This document shows positions 18,057 through 26,650 of a DNA stretch of 36,564 nucleotides, piece by piece. Source of the stretch: an uncultured Bacteroidota bacterium. GTDB lineage: Bacteria > Bacteroidota > Rhodothermia > Rhodothermales > UBA10348. Location of the stretch: the NCBI GenBank assembly GCA_937876355.1, contig CALFHN010000080.1, positions 1-36,564 on the forward strand. Direction: 5' to 3'. The notes beneath the pieces were generated by a model. That model had not been told where the DNA came from. It was given only the letters and a program-made list of their open reading frames with translations, and ran no database searches. Positions within the stretch are counted from its first letter, which is position 1, and every line of letters starts with the position of its first letter. The translations under genes and the position numbers were made by a program.

Positions 18057-18101
18057 TTTTTAGCTTTTGGAAGTTGGTCGAGACAAGACCCGAGAAGACA
18101 T

Positions 18102-18968
18102 ATGAGCCCTGAACGCAGGTTTAGCCAGAAAGAAATCGCTGCTATATTCAATCGGGCCTCCAAGGCCCAGGAAATAGTGAACGAAGAGGCCACTAGAGAG
18201 GAGGGACTCACGTTGGCAGATCTCCATCTGATTGCCCTCGAAACTGGAATTTCTCCTGACTTGATTACCAAAGCTGTAATTGCTGTGGACCAAACGCCAG
18301 ATGAACCAAAGCCATCAAAGTTTCTTGGGCTCCGGCTCAGCGTAAGTAAAACTGTCAATCTGGACAATCCGTTAACGGATACTGACTGGGATAAATTAGT
18401 CGTAGAATTAAGAGACACCTTTCACGCACAAGGAAAAGTAACGCGTGACGGGTCGTTGCGAGAATGGTCGAATGGTAACCTGCGGGTGCTCGTTGAACCC
18501 ACGTCAAACGGCCACCGGCTTCATATGCGAACACTTAAGGGGAACGCAAAGGGGGGCATCTTTGGAAGTTTTAGTATAATTTTGGCCGCTCTAGTAATGT
18601 TTGTTACGTCCGCAATTGCGGGCGGCATTGATGGAGGAGTTCTGGGAACGATTCTCTTGTTTAGTATAGCAGGGTTAATTGGGACAGGTTTTACTACGCT
18701 TCAGCTTTCCCAATGGCGGTTTGATCGAAGCGAACAATTTGAAACTATTGCTTCTAAGGCCATTCACCTCACCTCAAAAAATGTCGTGGCGCAGCGCCCT
18801 AGCAAGACGGAAACCGTCCTAAATACATCTAAACAGATTGATGAAGTGCCTCCTCAAACATTCGATTCGCTGAAAGAAGGCGCGGTAGAACGAGGAAGCC
18901 TTATGGATGGCGTCGCGGAGCCGGATCACGAGCATCACTCGATCCGAACCCGAGAACGCAATAGCTAG
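18102..18968 (+). CDS. membrane protein of unknown function with N-terminal helical domain
   Basis: A 288-residue protein I cannot name. The first ~60 residues form a helical module (RRFSQKEIAAIFNRASKAQE, then EEGLTLADLHLIALETGI) seen at the N-terminus of uncharacterised proteins in related phyla. A soluble region follows, then two adjacent membrane helices (about 151-173 and 178-200), then a polar, disordered-looking tail. The start ATG is 45 bp after the SET gene, so the two may be co-transcribed. A terminator overlaps its stop codon. Confidence 0.65.
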   Translation: MSPERRFSQKEIAAIFNRASKAQEIVNEEATREEGLTLADLHLIALETGISPDLITKAVIAVDQTPDEPKPSKFLGLRLSVSKTVNLDNPLTDTDWDKLVVELRDTFHAQGKVTRDGSLREWSNGNLRVLVEPTSNGHRLHMRTLKGNAKGGIFGSFSIILAALVMFVTSAIAGGIDGGVLGTILLFSIAGLIGTGFTTLQLSQWRFDRSEQFETIASKAIHLTSKNVVAQRPSKTETVLNTSKQIDEVPPQTFDSLKEGAVERGSLMDGVAEPDHEHHSIRTRERNS

Positions 18969-18992
18969 GCGTGTCGTTGACGCCTAGTTTTT
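18965..18992 (+). terminator. rho-independent terminator
   Basis: CTAGGCGT (18965-18972) pairs perfectly with ACGCCTAG (18980-18987) around a 7-nt loop, followed by TTTTT. The stop TAG of the membrane-protein gene lies within the 5' arm. There is no T tract in the opposite direction, so it serves the plus strand. Confidence 0.82.
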
Positions 18993-19001
18993 AGGTCCAC
19001 T

Positions 19002-20165
19002 TTAAGGTTGAATAGAATCCTGTTCAGGCCGCTGAATAGCCCACATCCGCACTGAAAAGGCAAAAAGTAGGGGAATCATGGCGGGCGGGGTGGCTTGCGA
19101 GACAACGAGTTGTAGGACTATGACGCCAACGGTCCAGAATGCAGTCCATTTCAGGTACGACGCGAGCCATGGAAAGCGATTCCAGCGCAAAGCCACAAAT
19201 AGGTGGGGGGGAAGCGCCCACGCAAGGTTCCAATTGGCTGAAGTCACGTGATGCAGAGTCGCAAACCACATCAAAAGTAGAAACACTCCGATTAGGCCGA
19301 TCAGACCCATAAATACTCGGTCAAAGCCAGTGCCTAAGGCTGGTTTTCTGACAGACATGAAAATGACAAAGGCCGAAAAGATCGACGAAATCCAAAGCGT
19401 CCAAGGTGGCAAAGAGGTCGGTGCTTCGGAATCGAACGTCAATACGTCATTTTTCGCGTCCACAATAGGAACTCCTTCAGGAGTGGTTGAACGATCAATT
19501 ATCTTCAGGAGATACACTGGGAGGAAGGTTCGCTGCCGAACCGACGGGATTTTGTCCAGTTTACTTCCGATTACAAGGTCAATTCCAAGATCCAGCAGGC
19601 CGCGCTCGTGTATAAATTCATCCAACATCGTCCGATAGGTCGTTCCAAATTCGTCAGTTTCGGGCAATTGAATCGCATCGACGGCAAAAAGAAGGTCTAA
19701 TAGCCGGGTCGAACAGTTGTCGAATACAAAATCGTATTGATAAGACTTGTTTTCTGGACGAAGATTTTCCAGAAGTAGGTCATATATCCCAGCTACTTGC
19801 AGTGTGTCTAGCAATAATAGCTGTTCAACGACATCGCGTTCCTGGAAATTTGCGCCTCTTAGAAGAGCAGACGTTGGATCGGCTGAGAGTTGGTACAACA
19901 TATCCCCATACGTGAACCTGGGGATGAAATAAGGCCTCGTTACGTCAAACGTGCCATAGTTAAATGAGGCGTCTAGTCCGGATTCTGGGTCCTTTACCCG
20001 AAGCGCAGAATGCCCCCATGCCGAATACGTAGGTTCACCCGGAAAAATCGTAATCACGGAGATTTGGGTGCTCGCCGATACGCTCGGCGGCAATTGAGCT
20101 TTAACTTCCGAAGATCCGAAAAGAAAAAGTACACAGACTGTCAGCAGACTTATGTAGCTTCGCAT
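19002..20165 (-). CDS. DUF4105 (Lnb N-terminal type) membrane protein
   Basis: A 387-residue protein. A signal sequence MRSYISLLTVCVLFLFGSSE is followed by the periplasmic domain with ISVITIFPGEPTYSAWGHSA (His52) and YQYDFVFDNCSTRLLD (Cys151). This is the His/Cys pair of the DUF4105 family, now described as the periplasmic domain of lipoprotein N-acyltransferase Lnb. The C-terminal half has four or five membrane helices. A role in lipoprotein acylation is inferred from family. A longer open frame reaches 20435, but that extension overlaps nth on the other strand and lacks a signal peptide, so Met at 20165 is chosen. The start lies 31 bp from the divergent nth start. Confidence 0.82.
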   Translation of the reverse strand: MRSYISLLTVCVLFLFGSSEVKAQLPPSVSASTQISVITIFPGEPTYSAWGHSALRVKDPESGLDASFNYGTFDVTRPYFIPRFTYGDMLYQLSADPTSALLRGANFQERDVVEQLLLLDTLQVAGIYDLLLENLRPENKSYQYDFVFDNCSTRLLDLLFAVDAIQLPETDEFGTTYRTMLDEFIHERGLLDLGIDLVIGSKLDKIPSVRQRTFLPVYLLKIIDRSTTPEGVPIVDAKNDVLTFDSEAPTSLPPWTLWISSIFSAFVIFMSVRKPALGTGFDRVFMGLIGLIGVFLLLMWFATLHHVTSANWNLAWALPPHLFVALRWNRFPWLASYLKWTAFWTVGVIVLQLVVSQATPPAMIPLLFAFSVRMWAIQRPEQDSIQP

Positions 20166-20196
20166 ATCGCGGATTTTATAGTAGATTTTGTAGGAT

Positions 20197-21039
20197 ATGA
20201 ACAGGACACAAAGAGCTAAAAGTGTATTTGACGCACTTCGCAAGGTAATACCTGAACCCGAAACGGAATTAGAGTACGAAAATACTTGGCAACTCTTAGT
20301 CGCCGTGATGTTATCGGCCCAATGCACGGATGCACGAGTCAACATTGTTTCTCCAGCATTGTTCAAGCGTTTCCCAGATAGCGCGTCAATGCTAGGGTGC
20401 ACGTCTGACGACGTTCTGCCTTGGATTCGGTCCATATCTTATCCCAATAGCAAGGCCAAACACTTGGTTCAAACCGCGAATATCCTGCATGAACGTTTTG
20501 GAGGGCAGGTACCGGGCACGATTGATGAATTGGTACAGCTTCAAGGTGTTGGTAGAAAAACGGCCCAAGTTGTTGCCTCCGTCGCGTTTAATGTCCCTGC
20601 CTTAGCTGTTGATACGCACGTATTTAGGGTCGCAAATCGAATTGGACTGGTAACAAGGGCCGCCACAACGCCTGAAAAGGTAGAACGGCAGTTAAAAAGT
20701 TTGTTACCTGAGGCCAGTTGGGGAGACGCCCACCACCTCTTGATTTTGCACGGTCGGTATACCTGTTCGGCGAGATCTCCAAATTGTAAGGCGTGCACGG
20801 CATCAGCGGCCTGTGACTATTTTTCGAGGCTTGAACGATTGCCAAAGCCTCGTCAGGGATTGGACTCCAAGATGGGGAAATACTATTGTGCGAGCCGAAA
20901 TCATTATTTCGACGTTCCAGACCAGGTCAGTGATCGGTACAGAGTTGATCAGGTTTCATGCCCGAAGTGCGGATCGATGAATGTGTTTCTTTCGAAATCA
21001 GGCATTTCGACCAAGCAAATATTGGACTTCAGAGTATAA
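20197..21039 (+). CDS. nth: endonuclease III with C-terminal metal-site-like extension
   Basis: 280 residues against ~211 in E. coli. The core is complete: the helix-hairpin-helix LQGVGRKTAQVV with catalytic Lys121, catalytic Asp139 in AVDTHVFR, and the [4Fe-4S] cysteines 190, 197, 200 and 206 (C-x6-C-x2-C-x5-C). It is a base-excision-repair glycosylase/AP lyase for oxidised pyrimidines. The last ~65 residues are extra and contain Cys231, His236, Cys255 and Cys258 (C-x4-H-x18-C-x2-C), resembling a zinc ribbon. The start ATG 20197 aligns with the family N-terminus. Confidence 0.92.
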   Translation: MNRTQRAKSVFDALRKVIPEPETELEYENTWQLLVAVMLSAQCTDARVNIVSPALFKRFPDSASMLGCTSDDVLPWIRSISYPNSKAKHLVQTANILHERFGGQVPGTIDELVQLQGVGRKTAQVVASVAFNVPALAVDTHVFRVANRIGLVTRAATTPEKVERQLKSLLPEASWGDAHHLLILHGRYTCSARSPNCKACTASAACDYFSRLERLPKPRQGLDSKMGKYYCASRNHYFDVPDQVSDRYRVDQVSCPKCGSMNVFLSKSGISTKQILDFRV

Positions 21040-21089
21040 CACGCGCCAAAAAATAACATATTTTGAAATCGCGACTATCAGGAAATGGA

Positions 21090-22616
21090 ATGAAGAAGCA
21101 CTTGTTGATGATTTTGGATGGATATGGAATTGCTGAGGATCCTTCAGTGAGCGCTATAGATCATGCAAAAAAACCCTTTCTAGATAGTTTGTTTGCCAAA
21201 TATCCCCATAGCACGCTCGATGCCAGTGGACTTGCTGTAGGATTGCCTGAAGGACAAATGGGCAATTCAGAGGTCGGTCATATGAATCTTGGGGCCGGAC
21301 GAGTGGTCTATCAGGAAATGACGCGAATCGACGAAGCCATTCGGAATCGATCTTTTTTCGAAAATCGAGTGTTGGTCGAAGCCATGGAGACGGCGACACG
21401 TCGAGGTAGCAACGTTCACGTTTTGGGCCTTCTTTCAGACGGCGGTGTGCACTCACTTCAAAGCCATTTGCACGCATTGCTGGAGCTTGGCGCATCACAC
21501 GGATTATCCAAAGACAATGTATTAGTGCACGCCTTCACCGACGGAAGGGATACCTCTCCTCACGGTGCAAAAAACTATTTGTCCAGTCTTGAGGCTGAAA
21601 TGGATAGAGTGGGATGCGGGAGAATCGCGTCCATCGTTGGTCGTTATTGGGCTATGGACCGGGACAATAGGTGGCCCCGAATCCAAAAAGCTTACGACCT
21701 GTTGGCTCACGGAAAAGGTGCTTCATTTGAAACAGCGGCCGAAGCCATTGATTTTAATTATAACGCCGGGATTACAGATGAATTTGTCGAGCCGGCTACG
21801 ATTGGCTCCTATTCTAATGGATCGATTGCAGACAACGACGTAGTAATTTTCACAAATTACAGAGCGGACCGTGCGCGTCAGATGTGCCATGCATTGTTAG
21901 ACGACGCTTTTCGAGGTTTTAGCCGTGAACAATTAAGAAACCTACATTTTGTGGCTTTTACGCCATATGAATCTTCTTTTTCTTTTCCGGTTGCTTTTCC
22001 GAAGGTGAACCTGACCCATACGTTGGGTGAGGTCATAGCGGAGCACGGTCTGAAACAGTTAAGGGCCGCAGAAACCGAGAAATATCCACATGTCACTTAC
22101 TTTTTCAATGGCGGCCGAGAGGCTCCATTTGAAGGAGAAGACCGAATACTTGTAGCTTCGCCAAAAGTGGCTACCTACGACTTGCAGCCGGAAATGAGTG
22201 CGCCTGAGCTAGCAAGGAAGGTAGCCGAAGCCATTCAAAAGGAAAATTACTCCTTAGTAGTTATCAATTTCGCCAACCCCGATATGGTTGGGCACACTGG
22301 AGTTTTTGGCGCCGCCGTCAAAGCAGTGGAAGCCGTTGATAAAACATCAAAAGTTATAATCGACGCTGCTTTGAACTCGGGATATTCGGTCAACATAATT
22401 GCTGATCACGGCAATTCAGATCGAATGCGCAATCCGGATGGAACGCCGCACACGGCGCACACAACCGTTCGCGTACCTCACCTTATTATCAAAGAAGGAT
22501 TTAAGGGTACGGTGCACCACGGTCGTTTGGGCGATGTGGCTCCAACAATTCTGGACATTCTTGGAATAGATCAACCCGTTCAAATGACAGGGAAGTCTCT
22601 TCTTAGCGAATTGTGA
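21090..22616 (+). CDS. gpmI: 2,3-bisphosphoglycerate-independent phosphoglycerate mutase
   Basis: A 508-residue, Mn-dependent glycolytic enzyme interconverting 3- and 2-phosphoglycerate. MILDGYGIAED (Asp10 metal ligand), GQMGNSEVGHMNLGAGRVVY (phosphoserine Ser60), HAFTDGRDTSP, NYRADRARQ, VINFANPDMVGHTG and ADHGNSD give the full set of active-site motifs. ATG 21090 matches the family N-terminus; an upstream in-frame TTG at 21063 would add nine residues. The 3' end overlaps the converging sppA gene by 14 bp. Confidence 0.96.
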   Translation: MKKHLLMILDGYGIAEDPSVSAIDHAKKPFLDSLFAKYPHSTLDASGLAVGLPEGQMGNSEVGHMNLGAGRVVYQEMTRIDEAIRNRSFFENRVLVEAMETATRRGSNVHVLGLLSDGGVHSLQSHLHALLELGASHGLSKDNVLVHAFTDGRDTSPHGAKNYLSSLEAEMDRVGCGRIASIVGRYWAMDRDNRWPRIQKAYDLLAHGKGASFETAAEAIDFNYNAGITDEFVEPATIGSYSNGSIADNDVVIFTNYRADRARQMCHALLDDAFRGFSREQLRNLHFVAFTPYESSFSFPVAFPKVNLTHTLGEVIAEHGLKQLRAAETEKYPHVTYFFNGGREAPFEGEDRILVASPKVATYDLQPEMSAPELARKVAEAIQKENYSLVVINFANPDMVGHTGVFGAAVKAVEAVDKTSKVIIDAALNSGYSVNIIADHGNSDRMRNPDGTPHTAHTTVRVPHLIIKEGFKGTVHHGRLGDVAPTILDILGIDQPVQMTGKSLLSEL

Positions 22617-24387
22617 TGGTCCACGGCCAGAGCGCTTGAACTTGTCCCCGAGATTCGACCATTTGTTGAATCTCATCCAGCTGTTTTCCAACGAGAAGTT
22701 TGTTTTTCGATCCGAACACTTCCGACAAAGTTCGGACGCTTCCCATCGGGGATTTCAAGAATTGATCTATGAAAGAGGTCGGTGCCGGATAGCGGACAAT
22801 TTCAACAGCTGTGGGGTCCAAAAAGACGGCCTTGGCTGCGTAGTCGATGGCAGATTCCAATCCTCCGATCTCGTCGACCAGACCGACCGTAATGGCATCT
22901 TCCCCGGTCCATACCCGCCCCTGTGCGATGGCATTCACATCTTCCACGCTCATCCCTCTGCTATCGGCTACTTTTTTCAAAAAGGCCTGGTAAGTGCCGT
23001 CGGTAGCCTTATTCAGAATGGCGCGTTCCGAATCCGTATAGCTTCTCATACCGGAAAACATGTCCGCGTACGGGCCAGTGGTAACGTTATCAAATGTGAT
23101 CCCAATTTTGTCTTCCACGAGACCGCTCGCATTAAAAAACATAGAAAAAACACCAATTGAGCCCGTAATAGTGTTTTTTTCAGCAAAGATTCTGCTTCCT
23201 CCTGTGGCCACCCAGTAGCCTCCGGAAGCCGCGAGATCACCCATGGATATGATTACGGGCATTTCAGCAGCGGTTCGTTCTACTTCCCTGAGCATGGCGT
23301 CTCCAGCCGGAGCAAAACCGCCAGGAGAATTAATGCGGATGACCATCGCCTTTACTCCCTTACGAACTCTGGCCTGCCTGATCGCTTTCACAATCGTATC
23401 TGATCCGGCAAGTCCTCCGCCTGAGAGAGGGGATTCAGAGGGGGCTCCTGACATCATAGTGCCAGTAATATGAACGACCGCGATTTTTTCAGTTGATTTT
23501 TTGGGGCGAAGTTGCGCGGCATACGTGGACGCGGAAACGGTAACAAGGGCCTTGCTGGAATCTGCTCCTGAGATCATTTTAAGCTTGTCTTGAACTTCGT
23601 CGTCAAATGCCAATCCATCCACAAGCCCATTGTCAAAAGCTTCTCTCGCGGAAAACATGGCATCCTCATTCATAAGCTGCCTGACCTGCTCCGGAGACAT
23701 TTTCCTTGAACTGGAAACGGAAGAAACGAAACTGTTTTCTATTCCATCGAGGAGCGCCCCGAGCTGTTCGCGGTTTTCAACCGACATGGAGCTTCTGGTG
23801 TAGGCTTCTACTGCTCCTTTGTATTTACCAGATCGAACGACTTCAGCCTTCACACCCAATTTTTCGAGAAGGTCGCCGTAAAAAGTCGAAGTAAGCGCAA
23901 ACCCATTAAACTCAAAAATGGACTCAGGTTCGAGAAAAAGGCTGTCCGCTACAGAAGCAAGAAAATACTCAGACTCCATCATAAAATGATTTTTGCTCGT
24001 GGCTAGAATTGGTTTCCCGCTTGTTTTGAAAGATTCCAGCGAACGCCTTATGGCTTCGAGAGATGCCCAGGAGGAAATCATCCCATTACTGCGTATCCAG
24101 ATCCCTTTGATTTTTGAATCGGTAGCAGCTGCTTCGACTGCAGCTGTGATGGAGTGTAAGCCGACTGCTGCCTCGCCAACTAACATTTGGGTTAGTGGGT
24201 CGCCTGAAACGATTTCGGGAAATGAGCCAATCAAGTCAATGGTCAATATGGAGTTTGCTCGAACCGGCGGCAATTGATTTCCGGTTGACGCGAGGGCGAT
24301 GATGAATAAAAATCCGAAAAATAGTAGGATGCCGAATGCGATCAACGATCCTAAGACGTTGGCCAACAAGGTTTTGAGAAACTTCAT
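22603..24387 (-). CDS. sppA: signal peptide peptidase SppA, long (67K) type
   Basis: 594 residues with one N-terminal membrane helix (about 9-33) and two tandem SppA/ClpP-fold domains, as in E. coli SppA. The catalytic dyad is visible: Lys190 in RSGKYKGAVEAYTR of the N-terminal domain and Ser388 in SMGDLAASGGYWVATGG of the C-terminal domain. It is a membrane-anchored serine protease that degrades released signal peptides. The N-terminus MKFLKTLLANVLGSLIAFGI resembles Bacteroidota SppA. The 3' end overlaps gpmI by 14 bp. Confidence 0.95.
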   Translation of the reverse strand: MKFLKTLLANVLGSLIAFGILLFFGFLFIIALASTGNQLPPVRANSILTIDLIGSFPEIVSGDPLTQMLVGEAAVGLHSITAAVEAAATDSKIKGIWIRSNGMISSWASLEAIRRSLESFKTSGKPILATSKNHFMMESEYFLASVADSLFLEPESIFEFNGFALTSTFYGDLLEKLGVKAEVVRSGKYKGAVEAYTRSSMSVENREQLGALLDGIENSFVSSVSSSRKMSPEQVRQLMNEDAMFSAREAFDNGLVDGLAFDDEVQDKLKMISGADSSKALVTVSASTYAAQLRPKKSTEKIAVVHITGTMMSGAPSESPLSGGGLAGSDTIVKAIRQARVRKGVKAMVIRINSPGGFAPAGDAMLREVERTAAEMPVIISMGDLAASGGYWVATGGSRIFAEKNTITGSIGVFSMFFNASGLVEDKIGITFDNVTTGPYADMFSGMRSYTDSERAILNKATDGTYQAFLKKVADSRGMSVEDVNAIAQGRVWTGEDAITVGLVDEIGGLESAIDYAAKAVFLDPTAVEIVRYPAPTSFIDQFLKSPMGSVRTLSEVFGSKNKLLVGKQLDEIQQMVESRGQVQALWPWTITIR

Positions 24388-24479
24388 ACGGGGAATACGC
24401 TAAACAAGGAGGTGTTCTTAAATTTCAATCCTATTATACGCCTGCTCTGCGTGCCCGTTCTCCATTTTCGGTTATAAGG

Positions 24480-24944
24480 ATGTTTGATCAGTTGTCACCC
24501 TATACAATTCCAGTACTGCATCCGGTATTGGCTCATTTTCCAGTTGCATTGGGGGTAGTATCCGTTGTTTTTGCCTCAATTTGGCTTGTTCGCAACCGAA
24601 TTTACTGGCTAACTATTACCATGTGGCTTCAGGGAATGGCATTTATTGGCGGTGTTCTGGCCCTCAGAACGGGGGATGCGATGAAAGATCAAAGCGATGG
24701 CATTGCGATTGTGGACGAATTGGTTCAGTTGCATGAGTCGACGGCTGAACGAGCATTGTGGATAATGGGCATCTCTTTCGCGTGGCTGATTTTCGCCAAA
24801 TGGATGATTGCGCGTGACACGTTTCATTCTGAGGCACGTCTGTGGATTAGAATCGTCACATTTATTTTGGTTTTACTTTCTTCTTTGTTGATTGGCCTAA
24901 CAGGTCACATTGGTGGAACAATGGTGTGGGGAGTTCCTGTTTAG
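24480..24944 (+). CDS. DUF2231 family membrane protein
   Basis: 154 residues with four predicted membrane helices. The N-terminal LHPVLAHFPVALGVVSVV with conserved His residues and the later VQLHESTAERALW match the DUF2231 pattern (HP-x-x-x-HFP and HxxxA), found in predicted membrane proteins that may bind a metal or haem. Function is unknown. The gene stands alone between sppA (divergent, 92 bp away) and the next gene. Confidence 0.78.
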   Translation: MFDQLSPYTIPVLHPVLAHFPVALGVVSVVFASIWLVRNRIYWLTITMWLQGMAFIGGVLALRTGDAMKDQSDGIAIVDELVQLHESTAERALWIMGISFAWLIFAKWMIARDTFHSEARLWIRIVTFILVLLSSLLIGLTGHIGGTMVWGVPV

Positions 24945-25157
24945 GGCGAAAACGTCAATTTTAGACTCCGCCCCCTTTGTGTACCGATTATTGGACACTT
25001 GGGGATTTCAATGCCTTCGATCGTGGTAGGTTGATGCCTCATTTAAAGTCTTATCTCACAGGATACCGGCTTTTGTGTTGTGGCACGACTTTGTCTATGT
25101 AAATGGTAGGGTCCGTTTCTCACGGCTAAATCATTTATTGAAACGGGGTATACAATC

Positions 25158-26453
25158 ATGAAACACAACATTACAAACCTTCGGTTTTTTGCGCTCGCTT
25201 TGTTGGTGGCGCTTTTCACATTTGCTTCGATTCCTCAAGAGTCGATGGCTCAACGAACTCGTACCTCTAAAGGCAAGGTGACGGTACAAAGAGACAAAAA
25301 AACCTCGAAACCCCGTTCAGCATCTAAGGCTGTTAGATCCAAAGTCAAGGTTGAAAAACGTGAAGGTTCGAAAGAAACGGGATCACAATCCCGTTCTTCT
25401 GACGCAGCTCGCAGCTCGACTGGTAATAGGTCTAGTTCTTCGGATGCCAGAAACGCGCAGGCTAAACGGACTGATAGAAATACGAATGCTGCGGGAAATC
25501 GGAATTCTAACGCCTCGAGATCAAATGATAACCGAACAGTCGGTAACCGTTCAAATGGAAACGTAGGCCGCGGCGACGTTGTTGGCAATCGGTCGACTTT
25601 AAAAAACGGCGGTAAATCCCAGGTTGTAGTAAATAATAAAAGGCGGAATTCAGTTCGGTTTGCCCCTAGGATCTTCGTTCCCTCAAAGTTTAATCGCAAT
25701 TACCGTCCGTCCACGCGCATATCCATTCACATAGCTTGGCCTTGGATGGTTCGGTATGAACGAAGATGGTCGCCTAGATATCGATATCGTCAGGTGGTTT
25801 ATGTGGAGTCCAATTGGAGCGGACAGAAGCGATCTTCTCGCGTTGAGATGGAAACCGTTTATCGCCACAAAGTGAAATACGCGAACAATGAATACGCGGT
25901 TTTAGAAATTGATATTGAAGAAGTCGCCCTTTACGATTCAGGTAGATACCTAGGTACCGTGGACCGAATTCCTTCAAGCCTATCAAAAATCGAAGCAACC
26001 GTTTACCGGGATGGTAGAATCGATTTTGATCGCGATGTATTTGTAGTGGGTGATAGTCGTGCCGGATTCGAGATGATCTCTACTCGTTTCTACGATGACT
26101 ATGCTATGGCCGGCTACCGTGACTCCGACGGATACGAAGCGGGTAAATTGAATCTGCGTTCAGGAAAAGTAAGTCGAATTAGGCGCAGCCGCTTGTTTGA
26201 CCCTCGTAATTTTAATGGTTTTGCACCTATATCACTCCTTCCGGAGGAAGAAGGCTGGTTGTGGGATTATGGCGTAGATGCTATAAGCGCAGAAAGTGAC
26301 GATTACGATTCTTACTACGGCTATAACGGTGGAGCAGCTCGAGGATTGATGTCGAATAGTCCGTTGAGCAGGGATAGCAACTATTCCTATGACACAGACT
26401 TTGGAGCATCGTTCAAAGTAGATCGCAAATCTAACATTCAGCGCGTTGAGTAG
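25158..26453 (+). CDS. secreted protein with basic low-complexity N-terminal region, unknown function
   Basis: 431 residues. A signal peptide (about 1-31, ending ESMAQ) is followed by ~130 residues very rich in Ser, Arg, Lys and Asn, with repeated NRS/NRN-like steps and no predicted fold. A folded domain from about residue 165 begins with SKFNRNYRPSTRISIHIAWP and contains Tyr/Arg-rich strands, then a paired-strand region (VLEIDIEEVALYDSGRYLG, YRDGRIDFDRDVFVV). A Tyr/Ser/Asp-rich acidic tail completes it. I recognise no family. The basic region could bind nucleic acid, acidic polysaccharide or peptidoglycan. A strong terminator follows. Confidence 0.75.
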   Translation: MKHNITNLRFFALALLVALFTFASIPQESMAQRTRTSKGKVTVQRDKKTSKPRSASKAVRSKVKVEKREGSKETGSQSRSSDAARSSTGNRSSSSDARNAQAKRTDRNTNAAGNRNSNASRSNDNRTVGNRSNGNVGRGDVVGNRSTLKNGGKSQVVVNNKRRNSVRFAPRIFVPSKFNRNYRPSTRISIHIAWPWMVRYERRWSPRYRYRQVVYVESNWSGQKRSSRVEMETVYRHKVKYANNEYAVLEIDIEEVALYDSGRYLGTVDRIPSSLSKIEATVYRDGRIDFDRDVFVVGDSRAGFEMISTRFYDDYAMAGYRDSDGYEAGKLNLRSGKVSRIRRSRLFDPRNFNGFAPISLLPEEEGWLWDYGVDAISAESDDYDSYYGYNGGAARGLMSNSPLSRDSNYSYDTDFGASFKVDRKSNIQRVE

Positions 26454-26481
26454 CGGACCCTGGTAATTCAATGCGTTAATA

Positions 26482-26521
26482 GTCGGGGCTTCCTCCATTG
26501 GGAGGAAGCCCCGACGTTTTT
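26482..26521 (+). terminator. strong rho-independent terminator
   Basis: GTCGGGGCTTCCTCC (26482-26496) and GGAGGAAGCCCCGAC (26501-26515) form a perfect 15-bp stem with the loop ATTG, followed by GTTTTT. It lies 29 bp after the stop of the secreted-protein gene and insulates hrcA. Confidence 0.93.
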
Positions 26522-26601
26522 ATGCCAAGTGGCCACTCAATTTGGTCCTTACTTGAAAAGCAAAAGAAGGGAAACTACTGGGGGTTATAACGGGTTGCAC
26601 C

Positions 26602-26622
26602 TTGAAGTTAATGCACCTTCAA
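26602..26622. promoter_or_regulatory. inverted repeat with CIRCE geometry upstream of hrcA
   Basis: TTGAAG (26602-26607) and CTTCAA (26617-26622) form a perfect inverted repeat with exactly nine bases between, 28 bp before the hrcA start. Extending to nine-base arms gives 7 of 9 matches. CIRCE, the HrcA operator, has nine-base arms and a nine-base spacer, but its usual sequence TTAGCACTC is not present. A diverged HrcA operator is possible. Confidence 0.35.
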
Positions 26623-26650
26623 ACTTTCATCCCGCGGCATTCATACTTCC

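Noticed and set aside
20166-20435. 90-codon upstream extension of the DUF4105 gene
   Set aside because: It overlaps the start of nth on the other strand, and the signal peptide begins at Met 20165.
25081-25095. Sigma-54-like promoter (TGGCACG then TTTGTC) upstream of the secreted-protein gene
   Set aside because: The -24 half is perfect, but the -12 GC is replaced and offset, so I do not call it a promoter.
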